Source: Mitsuaria sp. 7 (GTDB lineage: Bacteria; Pseudomonadota; Gammaproteobacteria; Burkholderiales; Burkholderiaceae_C). Taken from it: a DNA stretch of 64,000 nt. The notes under the pieces are model-generated. The model was not told the origin of the DNA. It saw nothing but the letters and a program-made list of their open reading frames with translations, and made no database searches. A program made the position numbers and the translations under genes. The stretch lies in contig NZ_CP011514.1 in the NCBI RefSeq assembly GCF_001653795.1, positions 2,457,715-2,521,714 on the forward strand, in the 5' to 3' direction. Shown here piece by piece: positions 1 to 8,954 of the stretch. Within the stretch, counting starts at the first letter, position 1. Every line of letters starts with the position of its first letter.

Positions 1-1713
1 GTCGTCGCGCACATCGAGCCGCTGGCGCAGAACTATCCCGCCTGGGGCTTCGACCTCGGATCGGAGTCGATCCGGCGCCGCACCATCGAACAGGCCATCA
101 TCACCGGGGAGGCGTCGCTGTCCGCGCCGGTGCCGCTGGTGCAGGACCGCGCGCACGGGCCGGGGATGCTGCTGCTGGTGCCGGTCTTCCGCGACGGCGC
201 CGACCCGACCACGCCCGAGCAGCGTCGCCAGGCGCTGCTGGGCATGCTCTACGCCCCCCTGGTGGCGCAGGAGATCCTGCACGGCCTCAAGGAAGGTCTG
301 GCGGCGGCGCCGATGGATTTCCGGCTGCTGGTCGACGACCCGACGATCGCCGCCGACCATCCGGCGGTCGAGGACCTGCTGCTGGATTCCGCCGGGGGCA
401 TCCTGCCGCTGCATACGCCGCCGGCGGCGCGACCCGGCTTCGACACCCGCATGGTCGCGGACGAACTGAAGGTCGAGATCGCCGGCCGCACCTTCCGGCT
501 GGAGGCCGCGCTGACGACGGCGTACGAGCGTGCCGTCATCGATGCGGCGGGATGGGGCCCGGGGTTGATCGGTCTCGTGCTGACGACGCTGCTGGCCGCG
601 ACGACCTACCTGATGGCCGCCGGGCGCGCCCGCGCCCAGGCGCTGGCCGACACGATGACCGAGGACCTGCGGCGGATCACGCTCGACCAGCAGGCCATGC
701 TGGACACCGACGTCATGGCGATGGCCAAGCTGCGCGGCCGGCGCATCGTGTGGAAGAACGGCGCGCTGGAGCGGCTGTTCGGCTATGGCCGCGACGAGAT
801 GCTCGGGCTCGCGGTGCGCGAGCTCTACCTCGACGAGGACAGCTTCGTCGCGCTCGGCCAGAACGCCTATCCGGTGCTGCGGCGCGGCGGCCACTACCGC
901 AGCCAGCAGCAGATGCGGCGCAAGGACGGCAGCCTCGTGTGGGTGGACCTGAACGGCGTCGCGCTGCCGGGCGAGCGCGACGAGGAGACCACGCTGTGGA
1001 TGATGGTCGACATCACGCAGAGCAAGGCCTACGAGGCCCGCGTCGAGCGGGCCGCCTTCCACGACGCGCTCACCGGCCTGCCCAACCGGGTGCTGCTGGC
1101 AGACCGGCTGCGGCAGGCGGTCGCGTCGGCGCAGCGGCTCAAGCAGGCGGTGGCCGTGGTCTACCTGGACCTGGACGGCTTCAAGGCCGTCAACGACGCG
1201 CACGGCCACGACGCGGGCGACGAGGTGCTGAAGGCCGTCGCGCAGCGGCTGTCCGAAGGGATACGCGCGACGGACACCGCGGCGCGCCTGGGCGGCGACG
1301 AGTTCGTCGTGCTGCTGACCCCGCTGCCCTCGCCCATCGACAGCCGCCCGGTGTGCGAGCGGCTGCTGCGCGCCATCCTGGCGCCCGTGCCCTTGAGCTC
1401 GGGCGCGCGGGTTCAGGTCGGGGCCAGCTTCGGCGTCGCGCACTATCCGCTCGACGGGGTCGACGCGGAGGTGCTGATGAGCCGCGCGGACCAGACCATG
1501 TTCGAGTCCAAGCGCGCCGGGCGCTGTCGGATCCGCTGGCTCAACGGGGCGCAGCCGCCGCAGGAGATCGATCTGTCGGCGCTGCGACAGCCGACGGCGT
1601 CATCGGCGGGCGAGGCGGCCCCCGGGACGTCGGAGGCTTCCGACATGCCCGGCATGCCCGACACGTCCGACACGTCCGGGAAGCGCGCGGGTGACCACAG
1701 TCACGCGCGTTGA
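1..1713 (+). CDS. CHASE-PAS-GGDEF membrane diguanylate cyclase (5' truncated)
   Basis: The frame is open from the first base, so the gene begins before the window; 570 residues are visible. The first ~165 residues look like a periplasmic CHASE sensor domain (GFDLGSES, then LVQD and VPVFRDG). A membrane segment follows near residues 185-207, then a PAS domain near 235-340 and a C-terminal GGDEF domain. The catalytic GGDEF is at 431-435. An inhibitory RxxD site (R422-D425) sits five residues upstream, so a product-inhibited, active cyclic-di-GMP synthase is expected. No EAL domain follows. The C-terminal tail is low-complexity with in-frame 9-bp repeats. The CHASE ligand is unknown. Confidence 0.88.
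   Translation, partial: VVAHIEPLAQNYPAWGFDLGSESIRRRTIEQAIITGEASLSAPVPLVQDRAHGPGMLLLVPVFRDGADPTTPEQRRQALLGMLYAPLVAQEILHGLKEGLAAAPMDFRLLVDDPTIAADHPAVEDLLLDSAGGILPLHTPPAARPGFDTRMVADELKVEIAGRTFRLEAALTTAYERAVIDAAGWGPGLIGLVLTTLLAATTYLMAAGRARAQALADTMTEDLRRITLDQQAMLDTDVMAMAKLRGRRIVWKNGALERLFGYGRDEMLGLAVRELYLDEDSFVALGQNAYPVLRRGGHYRSQQQMRRKDGSLVWVDLNGVALPGERDEETTLWMMVDITQSKAYEARVERAAFHDALTGLPNRVLLADRLRQAVASAQRLKQAVAVVYLDLDGFKAVNDAHGHDAGDEVLKAVAQRLSEGIRATDTAARLGGDEFVVLLTPLPSPIDSRPVCERLLRAILAPVPLSSGARVQVGASFGVAHYPLDGVDAEVLMSRADQTMFESKRAGRCRIRWLNGAQPPQEIDLSALRQPTASSAGEAAPGTSEASDMPGMPDTSDTSGKRAGDHSHAR
1642..1677 (+). repeat. In-frame 9-bp tandem repeats in the diguanylate cyclase tail
   Basis: Four 9-bp units (gacatgccc, ggcatgccc, gacacgtcc, gacacgtcc) encode an Asp/Met/Pro/Thr/Ser tail after the GGDEF domain. 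A change in copy number would alter the length but not the frame. Confidence 0.7.
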
Positions 1714-1733
1714 GCGCGTCGTACAGTCGGACG

Positions 1734-2309
1734 ATGACGATCCTGACCACCGCCCGGCTCCGCCTCGAGCCGATGACCGATGCCCACCTGGAGGGGCTGT
1801 TCGAGATGAACCGCGACCCCGAGGTGATGCGCTACATCACCGGCAAGCCCGACACGCTGGCGGACACGCAGGCCATGATCGACCGGGTGAAGAAGCGCTG
1901 GGGCGACTGGGGCTTCAGCTGGTGGACCTTCTTCGAGATCGAGACGGGCGAGATCGTCGGCGCCGGCTGCATCCAGCACCTGCGCGGCGAGACGACGAAC
2001 CCGCATGAAATCGGCTGGCGGCTGCGCCGCGACCGCTGGAGCCTGGGCTACGGCTCGGAGGCGGCGCGCCGGATGGCGGCGTTCGCGTTCGACGCGTTGA
2101 AGGCGCCCGAGATCGTCGCGGTCTGCGAACCGGAGAACGAAGGCTCGGCCCACATCATGAAGAAGCTCGGCATGAGCTACCGCGAGACGCAGCGCTGGCA
2201 CGACGCGGACATCGCGGTGTACGGCATGACCGTGGATGAGTGGCGCCGCTCGCCGGCGGCGGCCAAGGCGGCCGCGGAAATCGCCGCGCTGGGCGGTCCA
2301 GCCGACTGA
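1734..2309 (+). CDS. GNAT family N-acetyltransferase (RimJ/RimL-like)
   Basis: 191-residue protein opening with the TARLRLEPMT segment common in RimJ/RimL-type acetyltransferases. It has EIVGAGCIQHL, then EIGWRLRRDRWSLGYGSEAARRM, which is the acetyl-CoA pyrophosphate-binding motif A region, and a C-terminal ENEGSAHIMKKLGM helix. Members transfer acetyl from acetyl-CoA to an amine; the substrate here is unknown. I chose the ATG at 1734 because the RimJ/L fold begins there; an upstream TTG at 1710 would overlap the previous stop. It runs into the convergent marC-like gene 10 bp downstream. Confidence 0.85.
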   Translation: MTILTTARLRLEPMTDAHLEGLFEMNRDPEVMRYITGKPDTLADTQAMIDRVKKRWGDWGFSWWTFFEIETGEIVGAGCIQHLRGETTNPHEIGWRLRRDRWSLGYGSEAARRMAAFAFDALKAPEIVAVCEPENEGSAHIMKKLGMSYRETQRWHDADIAVYGMTVDEWRRSPAAAKAAAEIAALGGPAD

Positions 2310-2319
2310 GGCCCGCCGC

Positions 2320-2922
2320 TTAAAGACCGCCGATGAAATAACGCTTCAGGCCGGACAGGATCATCTCGACCGCGATGGCGGTCAGCACCAGGCCCATCAG
2401 CTTCTCGATCGCCGAGACGACCGAGTCGCCGAGCAGCTTGCGGATGCGGTCCGCCAGGATCAGCGCGAGGAACGAGATCACCATCGCCGTGAACAGCGCA
2501 CCGACCCACTCGGCGACGCGGTCCGGCTGGCGCGAGGCCAGCAGGAGCACCGTCGCCATGGCCGACGGGCCGGCCAGCAGCGGCACCGCCAAGGGGAAGA
2601 TGAAGGGCTCGCGGCCGGTCTCCACGCCATAGGCGGAGTCGCCCGCGTGGCTGAAGATCATGCGGATCGCGATGATGATCAGGATCACGCCGCCGGCCAC
2701 CTCGAGCGAGCGCTCGGACAGGTGCATCAGCCGCAGGAAGCCTTCGCCCAGGAACATGAACGCGAGCAGCACCGCGAACGCGAGGCCGACCTCGCGCAGC
2801 GCGACCTTCAGCCGACGCTCGCGCGGCACGGCCCGCATGATGGGGATGAAGATCGGCAGGCTGCCCAGCGGGTCGAGCACCAGCAGCAGCAGGATGAGCG
2901 CGGAGAGGAAACTGTGATCCAT
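2320..2922 (-). CDS. MarC family integral membrane protein
   Basis: 200-residue hydrophobic protein with about six predicted membrane segments. It has the MarC/YhgN signature features: an N-terminal helix with LDPLGSLPIF, a central IIIAIRMIF helix, and FPLAVPLLAGPSAMATVLLL. The family is found in the inner membrane; despite the name, a role in multiple antibiotic resistance is not established and the transported substrate is unknown. The C-terminus ends in GLKRYFIGGL. It is convergent with the GNAT gene and divergent from the Lrp regulator. Confidence 0.88.
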   Translation of the reverse strand: MDHSFLSALILLLLVLDPLGSLPIFIPIMRAVPRERRLKVALREVGLAFAVLLAFMFLGEGFLRLMHLSERSLEVAGGVILIIIAIRMIFSHAGDSAYGVETGREPFIFPLAVPLLAGPSAMATVLLLASRQPDRVAEWVGALFTAMVISFLALILADRIRKLLGDSVVSAIEKLMGLVLTAIAVEMILSGLKRYFIGGL

Positions 2923-3036
2923 GGGGCGCGATTCTCGCCGATGGCGGGCTGCGGGCGCTCAGGCGTTGGCGCGCCGCCACGCACACTTCGTTCATCCGAC
3001 TCCCTAGAATCGCAAGGATTCCTCGCCACGCTTCCG

Positions 3037-3573
3037 ATGACGAACAAGATGAACGACAGGATGGACAAGAAGACGCCCCCCGCGCGACCCACGGGACCGG
3101 TCGCGCTGGACGCGATCGACCTGCGGATCCTGGAGGCGCTGCAGCGCGACGGCCGGATGTCCAACGTCGACCTCGCGACCCAGGTGCACCTGTCGGCGCC
3201 GCAGTGCTTCCGCCGCGTGCGCGCGCTGGAGGAACGCGGCGTGCTGCGCGGCTACCGCGCCGACGTGGCCCCGCTCGCGCTGGGCTTGAGCGTCACCGCC
3301 TACGTCAGCCTGAACATCACGGCCCAGGCCTTCGTCCGCGTGCGCGAGATCGAGTCGCTGATCCGCGACTTCCCCGAGATCCTCGAATGCCACACCGTGT
3401 CGGGGGACTCGGACTACCTGCTGAAGGTGGTCGCGCGCGACCTGCAGGCGCTGTCCAAGTTCCTCACCGACAAGCTGATGCAGCTGGACGGCGTGGCCGA
3501 CGTGCGCTCGATGATCTGCCTGGAGGAGATCAAGCCGCCGGCGGGTCTGCCGGTCGACGGCGTCCGCCGCTGA
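3037..3573 (+). CDS. Lrp/AsnC family transcriptional regulator
   Basis: 178-residue regulator with an N-terminal winged helix-turn-helix (LDAIDLRILEALQRDGR, then SNVDLATQVHLSAPQCFRRV) and a C-terminal RAM/ligand domain (ECHTVSGDSDYLLKVVARDL). It resembles the Lrp subfamily that senses amino acids. The start is uncertain: in-frame ATGs occur at 3037, 3049 and 3061, all before the HTH; the first is taken, with a weak purine run (aagga) further upstream. The target is unknown; the divergent MarC-like gene, ~115 bp away, is the obvious candidate. The last 44 bp overlap the convergent large hypothetical gene. Confidence 0.88.
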   Translation: MTNKMNDRMDKKTPPARPTGPVALDAIDLRILEALQRDGRMSNVDLATQVHLSAPQCFRRVRALEERGVLRGYRADVAPLALGLSVTAYVSLNITAQAFVRVREIESLIRDFPEILECHTVSGDSDYLLKVVARDLQALSKFLTDKLMQLDGVADVRSMICLEEIKPPAGLPVDGVRR

Positions 3574-5977
3574 CGGCACCGATGCCGTCGGGAGCGGCGG
3601 CCCACAACAGACCGTGGGCCCGCTGCATCGCTTCGAGGCCGTAGTCGAGCGCACGGTAGCCGTCACGGGTCTGCGCAAACGTCGCCGCCGGCATCACGAC
3701 GGCGCCCTCGAGCCGCTCCAGCAGTTCATCCCGGCGGTCCAGCGCATCCAGCCAGTCGTCCGATCCCGCGTCGATCGCCTTGAACATCCTGAGGCGCTCC
3801 GCATCCGATCGCGCGGCCATCGCGTCCACCATGTGGCGGGCCAGATGGCTGACGACGAACTCCTGTTCGGCCAGCCCCTCTGACTGCTTCCGCTCCACGC
3901 GCGCGGCATGCTCCCCGCGAAGCTTCGCGATGAGCGATTGAAGATCGTTTTCCAGGCGGGTCTGGAGCGAAGCCCGCGCGGGGCGACCCGTCGCGCGTTG
4001 CAGCAGCGCGCCCAGCCCGGTCGCACGGACCGGCTCGCCCAGCAGTCCACCCACCAGATGCCGGGCAGCCGGAGCGAGCTGGCGATCGAGCACCGGCAAG
4101 CTCGCGAGGCGCAGATCGGGCTCGCTGGAAGTCCGGGTGATGGCCTCGGTCGGGACCGCCCGTGTCTCGAGCTGGAACTGAGGCGCGCTGGCGGAGCGGG
4201 GCAGACGCGCGCCCGACGCGGTGGACGCCGCCGGCTGCTTCGGGACGGACGCCCTGTCGAGTCGATCGACCTCGGGAAGCGCTTCATCGGCCAGCGAGGA
4301 CAGGAGTGTCCAGGACTCGTCGATCTCGTCCGCCGCCGACCCGGCATCCTGCGTCGGCGCGGTCTGGCGCCGCTCCGGTACCGCAGCCTGGCGTGCCTGC
4401 GCCAGCCGTCGTTCCAGGGCCGCCGCGTCGACCTTGTCTCGCGGAGTCTTCGCTTGACCGTCCAGGTCCGGCAACGCGGTTCTTGGCGCGTTCGGCAGCC
4501 TGTTCAGCTGGCGCTCCTGAAGAGCCGCCCGTTCGGCCTGGAGCTGCTTGACGAGGTGATTGGAAACCGGCGTGCGCTGGGCAGCCGTCCCCTCGGAGCG
4601 AGGCGATGCCAATCGCTGGCGCGGCGCGGCAGGTCGCGCTGGCGGCGACCTGGGCTGCTCCGGACCCGCCGCTGCGACGGAACCCGTCCGCGTCGCGTCG
4701 GCACGCGCTGACAGAGCCGGCGGGCGCTCATCCGCAGGTGGCCGAGGATGGACTGAACGCGAGGACGCAGGCGGCGCGTCCTCGTCGAAGTCGCGGAGTC
4801 GGTGCTCCAGGCGATCGGCAGCCGACAGGTCGTCATCGAGCCAATAGCTGCCACTCTGCGACGACGAGTCGCTGACGCTTTCCGCATCGCTGCTGGAGTC
4901 GCCAGATGCATCGCTCTCGAAGACGCTGTCACTCACGCTGCCACTCATGCTGTCGAAGTCGCCATCGCTGTCTCCGATGCCGTCGTCGACCGGCTGCCGC
5001 CGGCGCTGTGCTCCGGCGAACTCGGGGCCGAACAGCCTTGCCGGCGGCGAAGACATCGCTGCCGCCCTGTGATCCGGCCTGTCGCGCGAGCCTTCTGTCG
5101 GCCGTCTCGCGACCGGGGTCAGGAACATCTCCCCGCCCTCGGCGAACGATGGCCCACACTGGTCCCTGCACTCGCGCAGGAACGCGTTGTCGTCCCGCCG
5201 CATTTCCTGGGGCGGCACGGTCGCACCGGGATGCGAGCCGGCTTCATGGGTCTCCTGATGGTGCATCTGCCGCATCGCCGCGATCACCGTGCCGGAATCG
5301 CGGGATCCGTCGTTGCAGAAGACCGCCATGCGGGCATCCTGTCCGTCGGCGGACGCGCGCTGCCATCCCGTGTACCCGCGCGACACGCCTTCCCGGAACT
5401 GCTGAGGATGGTGCGGATCGACTTTGACGTCATGCGTCCGCACCCGTTGGGAGGTCGTTATCCCGCCCTGCGTCAGCTCGACCTGGAGCATCCAGCTGCC
5501 GTCGTCGGTCGGCTCGTCGAGGCGGCGGAAGTGCGCCTTCATCGGCTGGCCGCCGGGCCCCGGCATCTCCCAGCTCATCGAATCACCCGGCGCGCGGAGC
5601 CCGGCCAGCAGCGGGCTCGGCACGTCGCCCTCGGCCACGATCAGGTCGGTGATGCGCTCCTGGTCCAAGAGATTGGCGAACGCGATGGCGCCCTGCGCTT
5701 CCATCACCCGTTCCGACAAGGGCAACGCGCCCTGCAGCACCGACGGAAAGCCCCCGAAGGCCGGCGTCCTCGCGGCATTGAAGAAGGGGAAAATGAAGTC
5801 GGCGAGGAGGTTGTCGGCCGTCGCCGCCACCAGCGTCAGCAGGCTGGGCCTGAAAATTCCCGGACTCAAGGGCGGCCAAACGTGGTGGTGGAAGAGGTGG
5901 GCACCGGATGCGGCCAGACCGCCTTGAAGGAGGTTCGAACTCAGGGCGAACGACGACGGAGGGGCGTGGTAGTACAT
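3530..5977 (-). CDS. Large uncharacterised protein with degenerate tyrosine-phosphatase-like P-loop
   Basis: 815 residues and not recognised as a named family. The start ATG at 5977 is the first one where the composition looks protein-like; the frame stays open upstream to 6250 but reads as Arg/Ser-rich noise overlapping xerD. There is no signal peptide. Residues ~1-110 are mixed hydrophobic. Residues ~130-260 resemble a protein-tyrosine-phosphatase fold: QRVRTHDVKVDPHHP, then VFCNDGSRDSGTVIAAM with Cys221 in the P-loop position, but the Arg is at C+5 (226) rather than the canonical C+6. Next comes an acidic Ser/Asp tract, a Pro/Arg/Ala-rich disordered middle and helical, coiled-coil-like C-terminal regions. 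This architecture is reminiscent of secreted effectors, but no secretion gene is nearby. Confidence 0.7.
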   Translation of the reverse strand: MYYHAPPSSFALSSNLLQGGLAASGAHLFHHHVWPPLSPGIFRPSLLTLVAATADNLLADFIFPFFNAARTPAFGGFPSVLQGALPLSERVMEAQGAIAFANLLDQERITDLIVAEGDVPSPLLAGLRAPGDSMSWEMPGPGGQPMKAHFRRLDEPTDDGSWMLQVELTQGGITTSQRVRTHDVKVDPHHPQQFREGVSRGYTGWQRASADGQDARMAVFCNDGSRDSGTVIAAMRQMHHQETHEAGSHPGATVPPQEMRRDDNAFLRECRDQCGPSFAEGGEMFLTPVARRPTEGSRDRPDHRAAAMSSPPARLFGPEFAGAQRRRQPVDDGIGDSDGDFDSMSGSVSDSVFESDASGDSSSDAESVSDSSSQSGSYWLDDDLSAADRLEHRLRDFDEDAPPASSRSVHPRPPADERPPALSARADATRTGSVAAAGPEQPRSPPARPAAPRQRLASPRSEGTAAQRTPVSNHLVKQLQAERAALQERQLNRLPNAPRTALPDLDGQAKTPRDKVDAAALERRLAQARQAAVPERRQTAPTQDAGSAADEIDESWTLLSSLADEALPEVDRLDRASVPKQPAASTASGARLPRSASAPQFQLETRAVPTEAITRTSSEPDLRLASLPVLDRQLAPAARHLVGGLLGEPVRATGLGALLQRATGRPARASLQTRLENDLQSLIAKLRGEHAARVERKQSEGLAEQEFVVSHLARHMVDAMAARSDAERLRMFKAIDAGSDDWLDALDRRDELLERLEGAVVMPAATFAQTRDGYRALDYGLEAMQRAHGLLWAAAPDGIGAVSGGRRRPADPPAA

Positions 5978-6095
5978 GTCGAGTCGGCATTCCCGATGCG
6001 GGACTGCGGCCAGGTGCTGGAATGTGGGATTGGTGCTCCCTCGCCCAGCTCCGGTTCCTCCAGCGGACCGCCGCCGCCCGCTCACCCTCGCCCGC

Positions 6096-7073
6096 TCACC
6101 CCCGCGGGTGATGCGCCGCGTGCAGCTGCTTGAGGCGCTCCCGCGCCACGTGCGTGTAGATCTGCGTCGTCGACAGGTCCGCGTGGCCCAGCAAGAGCTG
6201 GACCGCGCGCAGATCCGCGCCATGGTTGAGCAGGTGGGTAGCAAATGCATGCCGCAGCGTGTGCGGCGAGATCGGACTCGTGATCCCCGCGATGAGCGCG
6301 TACTTCTTGACGATGCGCCAGAAGCTCTCCCGCGTCATCGCCTGCCCGAAACGGCTGAGGAAGAGGTCGTCGGTGTTGCGCGCGCTGAGCAGCTGCGTGC
6401 GTCCCTCCTTGAGGTAGCGCATCAGCCAGACGTGCGCCTCCTCGCCGAACGGCACCATCCGCTCCTTGTCGCCCTTGCCGGTCACGCGCAGCACGGCTTC
6501 GCGCAGGCCCACGTGCACGCTCTTGAGCGTCACCAGCTCGGTCACGCGCAGTCCGCTCGCGTACATCAGCTCCAGCATCGCGCGGTCGCGCAGGCCCTGC
6601 GCGGTGCCCACGTCGGGCGCGTCGAGCAGCGCCTCCACCTGCTGCTGCGATAGCGTCCTGGGCACGCGCATCGGCTGCTTGGCGGTGATCAGCTTGAGCG
6701 TGGGATCTCGCTCGATGCGGCGCTCGCGCAGCGCCCAGCGGAAATAGCGCTTGAAGACGGACAGCCGCCGGTTCGCCGAACTCGCCTTCCCGCCGTCATG
6801 ACGCGCGGCGGCGTAGCCCATCAGGTCCAGTTCCTCGATCTGGTCGAGCGTCCGGTCCGGCCCGGGCTGCGCGGCCAGCCAGTCGGCGAGCAGCTGCAGG
6901 TCGCGCCGGTACGCCAGCTGCGTGTTGCGCGAGAGGCCTTCCTCGATCCAGAGCGATTCGATGAAGGCATCGATGGCGCGTGCGCTGCGCTCGCGCGCGG
7001 CGGAAGGGGCAACCGGTTCGGCGCTGGAAGAAGACGGGGTTGAGGACGCGGAGGACGCGGAGGACGACGACAT
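6096..7073 (-). CDS. xerD: Site-specific tyrosine recombinase XerD
   Basis: Chromosome-dimer-resolving recombinase that acts with XerC at dif. 325 residues from the ATG at 7073; an ATG three codons upstream (7082) is also possible. It has an N-terminal SAM-like core-binding domain (AIDAFIESLWIEEGLSRNTQ) and a catalytic domain with the family residues: Arg in ASGLRVTEL, Lys in GKGDKERMVP, the HTLRH box, LLGH, and the nucleophilic Tyr in STTQIYTHV. A Ser/Ala-rich leader of about 25 residues, built on 9-bp repeats, makes it longer than the ~300-residue norm. It is a cellular Xer protein, not part of a mobile element. A strong terminator separates it from the protease gene upstream, so it needs its own promoter within or beyond that hairpin. 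Confidence 0.93.
   Translation of the reverse strand: MSSSSASSASSTPSSSSAEPVAPSAARERSARAIDAFIESLWIEEGLSRNTQLAYRRDLQLLADWLAAQPGPDRTLDQIEELDLMGYAAARHDGGKASSANRRLSVFKRYFRWALRERRIERDPTLKLITAKQPMRVPRTLSQQQVEALLDAPDVGTAQGLRDRAMLELMYASGLRVTELVTLKSVHVGLREAVLRVTGKGDKERMVPFGEEAHVWLMRYLKEGRTQLLSARNTDDLFLSRFGQAMTRESFWRIVKKYALIAGITSPISPHTLRHAFATHLLNHGADLRAVQLLLGHADLSTTQIYTHVARERLKQLHAAHHPRG
7042..7068 (-). repeat. 9-bp tandem repeats in the xerD leader
   Basis: Three units (gaggacgcg, gaggacgcg, gaggacgac on the plus strand) encode the Ser/Ala stretch at the XerD N-terminus. Confidence 0.7.
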
Positions 7074-7090
7074 GCCGTGCATGATGCGCG

Positions 7091-7124
7091 AAAAAAAAGG
7101 GCCCGCGCCACCACGCGCGGGCCC
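7091..7124 (-). terminator. Rho-independent terminator after the HtrA-type protease gene
   Basis: On the minus strand a perfect 10-bp stem (GGGCCCGCGC paired with GCGCGGGCCC, 7099-7124) with a 6-nt loop is followed directly by eight T (7091-7098). It lies 63 bp after the protease stop and just before the xerD start. Confidence 0.92.
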
Positions 7125-7186
7125 TACGGAGCAACCGCCACAGGCAGCGGTTGGTTGGGGACCGGGAAAGAGGGGAAGGCGGTGCG

Positions 7187-8791
7187 TCAGCCGATGCGCA
7201 CCGGCACGAAGATCTTGTCGCCGCCACGCTGCACCAGCAGCGCGACGGATTTCTCCGCGCCCTTCACGGCGCTGCGGACCTGATCGATGGACTGCACCGG
7301 CGTGCCGTTGACGGCCAGCAGCACGTCGCCGGGGCGCACGCCCGCACGCGCCGCGGCGCTGCCGTCGCCGACCTCCTGGATCAGCAGGCCGTCGCGGGTG
7401 CCGAGCTGGCGGCGCTCCTCGGGCTGCAGCGGCCGCAGGGCCAGACCCAGCTTGGCGTGATCCGCGTCCGCGTCGCCCGCCGCGCCGCCCTTGGCGAGCT
7501 TCGCGCCCTTCTCGTTCGCATCGCCCAGCGTGGCGGTGATCGTCTCGCGCTTGCCGCTGCGCCAGACGTCGATGTCGACCTTGTCGCCGGGCAGCGACTG
7601 GTCCACCAGCGCCGGCAGGTCGCCGCTGGCCACGATGCGCTGGCCCTTGAAGCCGAGGATGACGTCGCCCGAGCGCAGTCCTGCCTTGGCGGCCGGACCG
7701 TCGTCCTCCACGTTGGCGACGAGCGCGCCTTCCGGACGGTCCAGCTTGAAGGAATCGGCGAAGCCCTGGTTGACCTCCTGCACCATCACGCCGAGCTTGG
7801 CGTGCTGCACCTTGCCGCCCTTCTCGATCTGCTGGCGGACCTTGCTGGCCACCTCGACGGGAATGGCGAACGACAGGCCCTGGTAGCCGCCCGACGCGCT
7901 GTAGATCTGCGAGTTGATGCCGACCACTTCGCCCCGCGCGTTGAACAGCGGACCGCCGGAATTGCCGGGGTTGATCGCGACGTCCGTCTGCAGGAACGGG
8001 ACCCGGCTCTCGTCCGGGCCCAGCGAGCGGCCCTTGGCGCTGATCACGCCGGCGCTGACGCTGTTCTCGAAACCGAAGGGCGAGCCGATGGCCAGCACCC
8101 ATTCGCCCACGCGCAGGTCCCTGGTCGCGCCCAGGCGGACGGTCGGCAGGTTCTTGGCTTCGATCTTCAGCACGGCGACGTCGGTCGACTTGTCGCTGCC
8201 CAGGACCTTGGCGCGGTACTCGCGGCGGTCGGTCAGCTTGACCACCACCTCCTGCGCGTCCTGCACGACGTGGGCGTTGGTGAGGATCACGCCGTCGGCG
8301 CTGACGATGAAGCCGGAACCCTGGCCGCGGATCTCGCGGCTGCCGCCTTCACCGCCCTGCCCGCCCTGGCCGGGCCCGCCGGGCATGCCCGGCACGCCGA
8401 AGCGGCGGAAGAACTCATAGAAGGGATCGTCGGGATCGATCTGCGGCGCACGCGCGGCACGCGTCTTGACCGAGCCCGTCACGCTGATGTTGACGACCGC
8501 CGGGCCTTGCGCCGCGGCGATCTGCGCGAAGTCGGGCATGCCCGCCGGCGGCGGCGTGAAATTGCCGGCCGGCGCGGCGGCGTTCGCCAGCGGCGTCGTG
8601 GTCGCCGCGACCTGGGTGTCGTTGTTCGACGTCGAGGCGCCGTCGGTCGACGCCTGCGCCGAGGTCTGCGAGGCAGGCGTCAACTTCGCGTTGCGCATCG
8701 CGAGCGCACCGCCGGTCACGCCCAACACGCCAGCCGCAGCCAGCGCCCACACAAGTTTCTTCACCGGAATCATCTTCTCCACTTGGGCCAT
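7187..8791 (-). CDS. Periplasmic HtrA/DegP-type serine protease (MucD-like)
   Basis: 534-residue protease of the DegP/MucD family, acting in periplasmic protein quality control. The start at 8791 is fixed by a GGAGG six bases upstream. The N-terminus has an export-type hydrophobic segment (LVWALAAAGVLGVTGGALA). The trypsin-like triad is visible as His174 (TNAHVV), Asp204 (STDVAVL) and Ser278 (GNSGGPL). Two PDZ domains follow, around residues 370-450 and 470-530, the second with RAGVRPGDVLLAVNG. A Gly/Pro-rich loop (PGMPGGPGQGGQGGEGG) lies just before the protease domain. In the related mucD context these genes sit with rpoE/mucA; here the upstream gene is a two-component pair instead, with a structured repeat between them. 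Confidence 0.93.
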   Translation of the reverse strand: MAQVEKMIPVKKLVWALAAAGVLGVTGGALAMRNAKLTPASQTSAQASTDGASTSNNDTQVAATTTPLANAAAPAGNFTPPPAGMPDFAQIAAAQGPAVVNISVTGSVKTRAARAPQIDPDDPFYEFFRRFGVPGMPGGPGQGGQGGEGGSREIRGQGSGFIVSADGVILTNAHVVQDAQEVVVKLTDRREYRAKVLGSDKSTDVAVLKIEAKNLPTVRLGATRDLRVGEWVLAIGSPFGFENSVSAGVISAKGRSLGPDESRVPFLQTDVAINPGNSGGPLFNARGEVVGINSQIYSASGGYQGLSFAIPVEVASKVRQQIEKGGKVQHAKLGVMVQEVNQGFADSFKLDRPEGALVANVEDDGPAAKAGLRSGDVILGFKGQRIVASGDLPALVDQSLPGDKVDIDVWRSGKRETITATLGDANEKGAKLAKGGAAGDADADHAKLGLALRPLQPEERRQLGTRDGLLIQEVGDGSAAARAGVRPGDVLLAVNGTPVQSIDQVRSAVKGAEKSVALLVQRGGDKIFVPVRIG

Positions 8792-8954
8792 CTGAACCTC
8801 CAGATTTCGCTGGGAGTCGACGACCTGGGCAGGAAGCCTTGGCGCCGACTCGATGACCGAAGTTTGAGCAGCTTGGCTTAGGTCGCTCTTAATGCCGGGG
8901 AGACAGGCGGTGAAGCACCGGTAAAGCGAAGTGTGAGGTCGCTGGACCCCGATC

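Noticed and set aside
5978..6110. Search for a TTCG-N16-TTCG (hrpII/PIP-type) box upstream of the effector-like gene
   Set aside because: No such pair found on the coding strand, so no promoter support for a type III effector.
5978..6250. Open upstream extension of the large hypothetical gene into xerD
   Set aside because: The extension is Arg/Ser/Thr-rich, overlaps the xerD 3' end in antiparallel-like composition, and a natural start (MYYHAPP) exists at 5977.
7091..7124. Terminator hairpin as a dif-like or attachment site next to xerD
   Set aside because: It has no XerC/XerD-binding half-site layout and is a textbook terminator.
6096..8102. Apparent fusion of protease and XerD in one frame
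   Set aside because: The N-terminal part is an out-of-frame reading of the protease gene, and a strong terminator lies between the two.
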